DNA from: JAABYT01 sp041581935
GTDB taxonomy: Bacteria; Pseudomonadota; Gammaproteobacteria; HK1
Length of the DNA stretch: 9,026 nucleotides
NCBI GenBank assembly: GCA_041581935.1
Contig: JBFICP010000128.1
Coordinates: 1 to 9,026, forward strand
Reading direction: 5' to 3'
The notes beneath the pieces were generated by a model. That model was not told the origin of the DNA and made no database searches. It saw only the letters and a list, made by a program, of their open reading frames with translations. Shown here one piece after another: positions 6,644-9,026 of this stretch. The stretch's first letter is position 1, and every line of letters begins with the position of its first letter. A program made the translations under genes and the position numbers.

Positions 6644-7179
6644 TCGTTGATGTATTTCTGAAACTCCTGGTCGAGCAGAAGATTCGTGACTGCATGCATG
6701 AGTGCGCCATCGATGGCGCGATAAGCCGTTGCAGGCGAGTTGTTTTGTGCCGGCACGACCACGGTATCTCCGCCTTTCAGTTCGGCCGACAGATTCAATC
6801 TGTAGCCGATGGTCCAGCCATAGCTGAAACTGACATCGGACACCTTCAATGTGACGGACTTCCCGCCGGCCGTTCCCACATAGACGCCGCGTTTCTTGAG
6901 CGCGCGTTCGAGAAGCGCGATCGCCGTCTGCGTGTATTGATACAGATCCGCATCGACCCCCGACCCGGTCTCAGATACCGAGACAACCGTTGGTCCCTGG
7001 TAGAAATTCTCGAGCGCGACGCCTTGCCCACCGCCCCGCAAATCCGCCGCCGCGGTGTCGGGCACCGGGAAGGTATCGGGACTCGAATCGACCTGGAGCC
7101 GACCGCAGCCGCTCAACGCGAACAGGAGTATCAGACCAGTGCCGATGTGTGCGGTTCGGCGCCGAGTGATTCGTGTCAT
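6640..7179 (-). CDS. Uncharacterised lipoprotein, first gene of the cytochrome/monooxygenase operon
   Basis: A 179-residue protein with a lipoprotein signal peptide: basic residues 3-8, a hydrophobic core, and the lipobox ALSGC with lipidation at Cys25. After a low-complexity linker rich in Asp, Pro, Ala and Gly (about 30-53), the mature domain appears to be alpha/beta: a helix around YTQTAIALLERALKKRG (81-97), strands such as VTLKVSDVSFSYG, and a C-terminal helix ending in FQKYINE. Asp rather than Lys or Arg follows no known sorting rule here, so outer-membrane placement is only presumed. I do not recognise a family; the pattern faintly recalls YajG-like or ABC-auxiliary lipoproteins, but this is not supported by any motif. 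The ATG at 7179 is preceded by GAGGAGA (7187-7193) with 7-nt spacing, the best ribosome-binding site in the operon. The stop overlaps the redoxin start, so the two products are likely made together. Confidence 0.85.
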   Translation of the reverse strand: MTRITRRRTAHIGTGLILLFALSGCGRLQVDSSPDTFPVPDTAAADLRGGGQGVALENFYQGPTVVSVSETGSGVDADLYQYTQTAIALLERALKKRGVYVGTAGGKSVTLKVSDVSFSYGWTIGYRLNLSAELKGGDTVVVPAQNNSPATAYRAIDGALMHAVTNLLLDQEFQKYINE

Positions 7180-7186
7180 GATTGGG

Positions 7187-7193
7187 TCTCCTC
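7187..7193 (-). promoter_or_regulatory. Strong ribosome-binding site of the three-gene redox operon
   Basis: GAGGAGA on the minus strand, 7 nt before the ATG at 7179. It is the only clear Shine-Dalgarno in the operon. The two downstream genes begin at ATGA overlaps without one, so translation of all three may depend on this site. Confidence 0.75.
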
Positions 7194-7216
7194 GCGGTCC
7201 GAATTCCGGGGCAGAG

Positions 7217-7245
7217 TTGCCCTCCCATTGTAATCATCCGATACT
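7217..7245 (+). promoter_or_regulatory. Candidate promoter for the divergent 349-residue protein gene
   Basis: TTGCCC (7217-7222) and GATACT (7240-7245) are separated by 17 bp; each matches its sigma70 consensus hexamer at four of six positions. Transcription would begin near 7252 and leave a leader of about 75 nt. The element overlaps the opposite-strand promoter candidate, so the two directions may compete or be co-regulated. The call is weak. Confidence 0.25.
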
Positions 7246-7255
7246 TTTCAATCAG
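7227..7255 (-). promoter_or_regulatory. Candidate sigma70 promoter for the lipoprotein-redoxin-cytochrome/monooxygenase operon
   Basis: On the minus strand, TACAAT (7227-7232, five of six matches to the -10 consensus) lies 17 bp from CTGATT (7250-7255), a poor -35 with three of six matches. The segment is an AT-rich island inside GC-rich surroundings and lies about 50 bp before the start codon at 7179. The imperfect palindrome ATTGTAA/TTTCAAT (7227-7233 and 7246-7252, six of seven matching) overlaps the element and could be an operator. Confidence 0.4.
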
Positions 7256-7263
7256 CCCGCGCA

Positions 7264-7294
7264 CGCCGATGGGCGGGCGGAGAGGCTATCGGCG
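7264..7294. repeat. Inverted repeat, 7-bp arms with 17-nt spacer, in the divergent spacer
   Basis: CGCCGAT (7264-7270) and ATCGGCG (7288-7294) are perfect complements around a 17-nt spacer. The repeat lies between the candidate promoters and the start of the plus-strand gene. It could be a regulator site or a leader hairpin. In GC-rich DNA a 7-bp dyad can also arise by chance. Confidence 0.4.
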
Positions 7295-7326
7295 CCGTTT
7301 GTTGCCCGCAAGCTCAGGACAAGCGC

Positions 7327-8376
7327 ATGGACCTGTCGACCCCACCAGACATACCGCTCGATCCGGGGATGCTGGACTATACGGCCGTCATGGGCGGATT
7401 TCTGTTCTGGAGCCCCAAGGGCCAGCTGTTTGCGCTCAATCGCTTCGTCGTCAGCCGGGATTTCAGCAAAATTCTCCCCCAGCTCGCCTCGGCGGATTTC
7501 CATGTCGTCTATCCGCTGTTCTCGGGCATGATCGAATCCAACATCAACCTGGTGCTGCATCCCACCCAGCACGCCCACGCCTATTTTCTCATGGACATCA
7601 AGGCCGGCCCGACCCGCAAGACGGTCAAGGTTTTCCAGGAATCGTCGGAGATTGTCGGTAACGCGCTGGCTTCGCAGAAGTTTCCCGTCATCCACTTCGG
7701 CGAGCTTCAGAATGCCGTGGTGACCAGCCGGCGCAATCAGTCCCCGATTTCCATTCGAATTCGCTTCCTCGAGTTGCGCCCGAACCTTCCCAAGATTCTG
7801 CGTGACGCGGCGATGGAAGTGTTCGTCGCCAACGCGAATCCGGAAGGCAACAAGGAGGCGCGCCTCGAGTACAAGCTCGCCACGTTGGCGAAAGAGCTGC
7901 GCCGCGGTATGGTGGAGAACTATCTGGTCAAGTGCCTGTGGTTAAATCCCGTTACCAATCACCTCGGCATGATGACCTGTAACGACCAGCTTTCGGGATT
8001 CTCCAAGTTCGTTTCCGGAGATGCCGACGTGACGGCCTTCGAACGCTGCCTGGCCCGGGACCAGGACGGCCATTACGAGGCGCAGACCGGGATCGCCAAC
8101 GTCCTTCCGGTGCTGCTGTCGCAGGTGAAATGGAACTCGCCGACGGTGCACATCTACGACGAGGAATTCCGCCAGGCCCACCGGCTGCAGGAATACTACT
8201 CCCTGTACGCGGGCCTCAAGGCGCTGTGCGCCGTCGGTCCGCCGGTGCTCGTCCACGAGGCCTACGAGCTGCCGGAGGCGGTGCCCGTGCACCTGCTCCG
8301 GCTAGTGGGCGGCGGCCCGGCGGCATCGGCCGGCATGCGTGAATTCCCCACCAGACATCTCGTCTGGGACGCGTGA
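7327..8376 (+). CDS. Hypothetical protein of 349 residues, soluble, family not recognised
   Basis: I do not recognise this protein. The frame is convincing: the ATG at 7327 has AGGA (7316-7319) 7 nt upstream, the codons have the GC-rich third positions of the neighbours, and the composition is that of a globular protein. There is no signal peptide, no membrane segment and no repeat, so it is probably cytoplasmic. Visible traits are a histidine cluster HPTQHAHAY (78-86), a charged helical segment KEARLEYKLATLAKELRR (176-193), an aromatic and charged stretch FRQAHRLQEYYSLYAGLKAL (281-300), and four isolated cysteines (203, 218, 241, 301) without a metal-binding spacing. The last 25 residues, rich in Gly and Ala, look disordered. 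It is transcribed divergently from the redox operon across a 147-bp spacer and convergently with recQ. A regulatory role for the redox operon is conceivable from position only; no DNA-binding helix-turn-helix is evident. Confidence 0.82.
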   Translation: MDLSTPPDIPLDPGMLDYTAVMGGFLFWSPKGQLFALNRFVVSRDFSKILPQLASADFHVVYPLFSGMIESNINLVLHPTQHAHAYFLMDIKAGPTRKTVKVFQESSEIVGNALASQKFPVIHFGELQNAVVTSRRNQSPISIRIRFLELRPNLPKILRDAAMEVFVANANPEGNKEARLEYKLATLAKELRRGMVENYLVKCLWLNPVTNHLGMMTCNDQLSGFSKFVSGDADVTAFERCLARDQDGHYEAQTGIANVLPVLLSQVKWNSPTVHIYDEEFRQAHRLQEYYSLYAGLKALCAVGPPVLVHEAYELPEAVPVHLLRLVGGGPAASAGMREFPTRHLVWDA

Positions 8377-8408
8377 GCCACGCCGGCGGGCGCGTTCAGC
8401 GATTCAGA
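8377..8408. other. 32-bp convergent gap, no terminator seen
   Basis: The gap between the stops of the 349-residue gene and recQ contains a GC-rich stretch with the short palindrome GCCGGC, but no stem of useful length followed by a T-tract on either strand. The convergent transcripts probably end by Rho-dependent means or overlap. Confidence 0.5.
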
Positions 8409-9026
8409 CTACAGTTCGGCCGCCCGCCCGTGCGCGCGTAGAACTTCCAGGAAAGAGTCGCCGTAGCGTTCGAGCTTGACCTTGCCGACGCCGCTGATGC
8501 CGGCCATGGCCTCGAGGCTGCTCGGCCGGACACGCGACATCTCGAGCAGCGCGCTGTCGTGAAAAATGACGTAGGGCGGCACGCCCTGGGCCTTCGCGAG
8601 CGCCAAGCGGTGGGCGCGCAGCGCCTCCCACAGGCGATTCTCGTGCGCGCTCTCGGGCGCCGCTGCAGACTCGGCCTTCACGCGGCGGCGTTTCTCGGCC
8701 GGCGCGTCGCGGCGAAGCATCAGGGTCTCGGTGCCGCGCAGGATCGCGCGGCTCGCGTCGGTCAGGTGCAGGCCGCCGTGACCCTCCATGTCCACGCCGA
8801 GGAATCCCCTCGCCACCAGCTGGCGAAACACCGAGCGCCATTGGCGCGCATCGAGCTCGGTGCCGATGCCGAAGGTGCTGACCGTGTCGTGGCGGAACCG
8901 ACGCATGCGCTCGTTGCTCTTGCCGAGCAGCACGTCGATGAGATAGTTCACGCCGAATCGCTGCCCCGTGCGGTAAACGCACGACATGGCTTTGCGCGCC
9001 GCTTCGGTGGCGTCCCAGCTCTCGAC
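8409..9026 (-). CDS. recQ: ATP-dependent DNA helicase RecQ, C-terminal part (5' end beyond the window)
   Basis: RecQ unwinds DNA 3' to 5' during RecF-pathway recombination and replication-fork repair. The 205 visible residues cover the end of the protein and enter the window in frame at its right edge; the helicase core and zinc-binding cysteines lie outside. The opening DATEAARKAMSCVYRTGQRF (residues 5-24 of the visible part) continues into the RQC winged helix (to about 105), with YLIDVLLGKSNERMRRF, STFGIGTEL and LHLTDASRAILRG. A charged linker rich in Arg, Lys, Ala and Glu (about 105-128) leads to an HRDC domain (about 130-199) with VPPYVIFHDSALLEM and ISGVGKVKLERYGDSFL, the nucleic-acid-binding motifs of that domain. 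From memory the match to E. coli RecQ is close throughout. The reading frame ends with TAG at 8409, and the other long frame on this strand is a shadow. Confidence 0.95.
   Translation of the reverse strand, partial: VESWDATEAARKAMSCVYRTGQRFGVNYLIDVLLGKSNERMRRFRHDTVSTFGIGTELDARQWRSVFRQLVARGFLGVDMEGHGGLHLTDASRAILRGTETLMLRRDAPAEKRRRVKAESAAAPESAHENRLWEALRAHRLALAKAQGVPPYVIFHDSALLEMSRVRPSSLEAMAGISGVGKVKLERYGDSFLEVLRAHGRAAEL

Noticed and set aside
6014..6661. Plus-strand frame of 215 codons opposite the redoxin gene
   Set aside because: It is antisense to a gene with a lipobox and redoxin motifs and shows no domain or ribosome-binding site of its own.
8404..8982. Second minus-strand frame over recQ
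   Set aside because: Arg-rich translation without motifs; the adjacent frame gives the RecQ winged helix and HRDC domain.

Overview
The window is a GC-rich, gene-dense piece of a bacterial chromosome. It is most likely from a Gammaproteobacterium, possibly an uncultured environmental one. The assignment is tentative: it rests on the RecQ C-terminus, which resembles the enterobacterial protein as I remember it, and on lipoprotein signals and a membrane-anchored cytochrome typical of Gram-negatives. No rRNA, tRNA, insertion sequence, phage gene or CRISPR array is visible. Apart from short spacers, everything is coding.

From left to right there are four blocks. (1) Positions 1-3661, minus strand: an ABC importer of the BMP/nucleoside class, transcribed in the order binding protein, ATPase, permease. 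The permease runs off the left edge, and a second permease would be expected beyond it. A long stem-loop followed by a T-tract lies between the binding-protein gene and the ATPase gene. The ATPase appears to start at TTG without a Shine-Dalgarno, and the permease start overlaps the ATPase stop as ATGA. Both features would favour excess binding protein over membrane components. (2) Positions 3756-7179, minus strand: a three-gene operon whose stops and starts overlap as ATGA at both junctions. It encodes an unassigned lipoprotein, a lipoprotein redoxin with a DCPxSN motif, and a large membrane-anchored protein that joins a heme c domain, a copper monooxygenase (PHM-like) domain with all six expected copper ligands, and seven TPR units. 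(3) Positions 7327-8376, plus strand: a divergent 349-residue soluble protein that I do not recognise. (4) Positions 8409-9026, minus strand: the C-terminal part of RecQ helicase (winged helix plus HRDC), convergent with the 349-residue gene and cut by the right edge.

The most interesting part is block 2. It looks like a small extracytoplasmic redox system: electrons could enter through heme c and reach a two-copper hydroxylase-like centre, the redoxin could maintain copper or thiols, and the TPR array could recruit a partner. Its substrate is unknown, and similar heme/copper/TPR architectures occur in environmental genomes, so the novelty lies in the function and in the lipoprotein partner. 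The 147-bp divergent spacer (7180-7326) holds an AT-rich island with candidate promoters and a dyad, so it is the likely control region for blocks 2 and 3.
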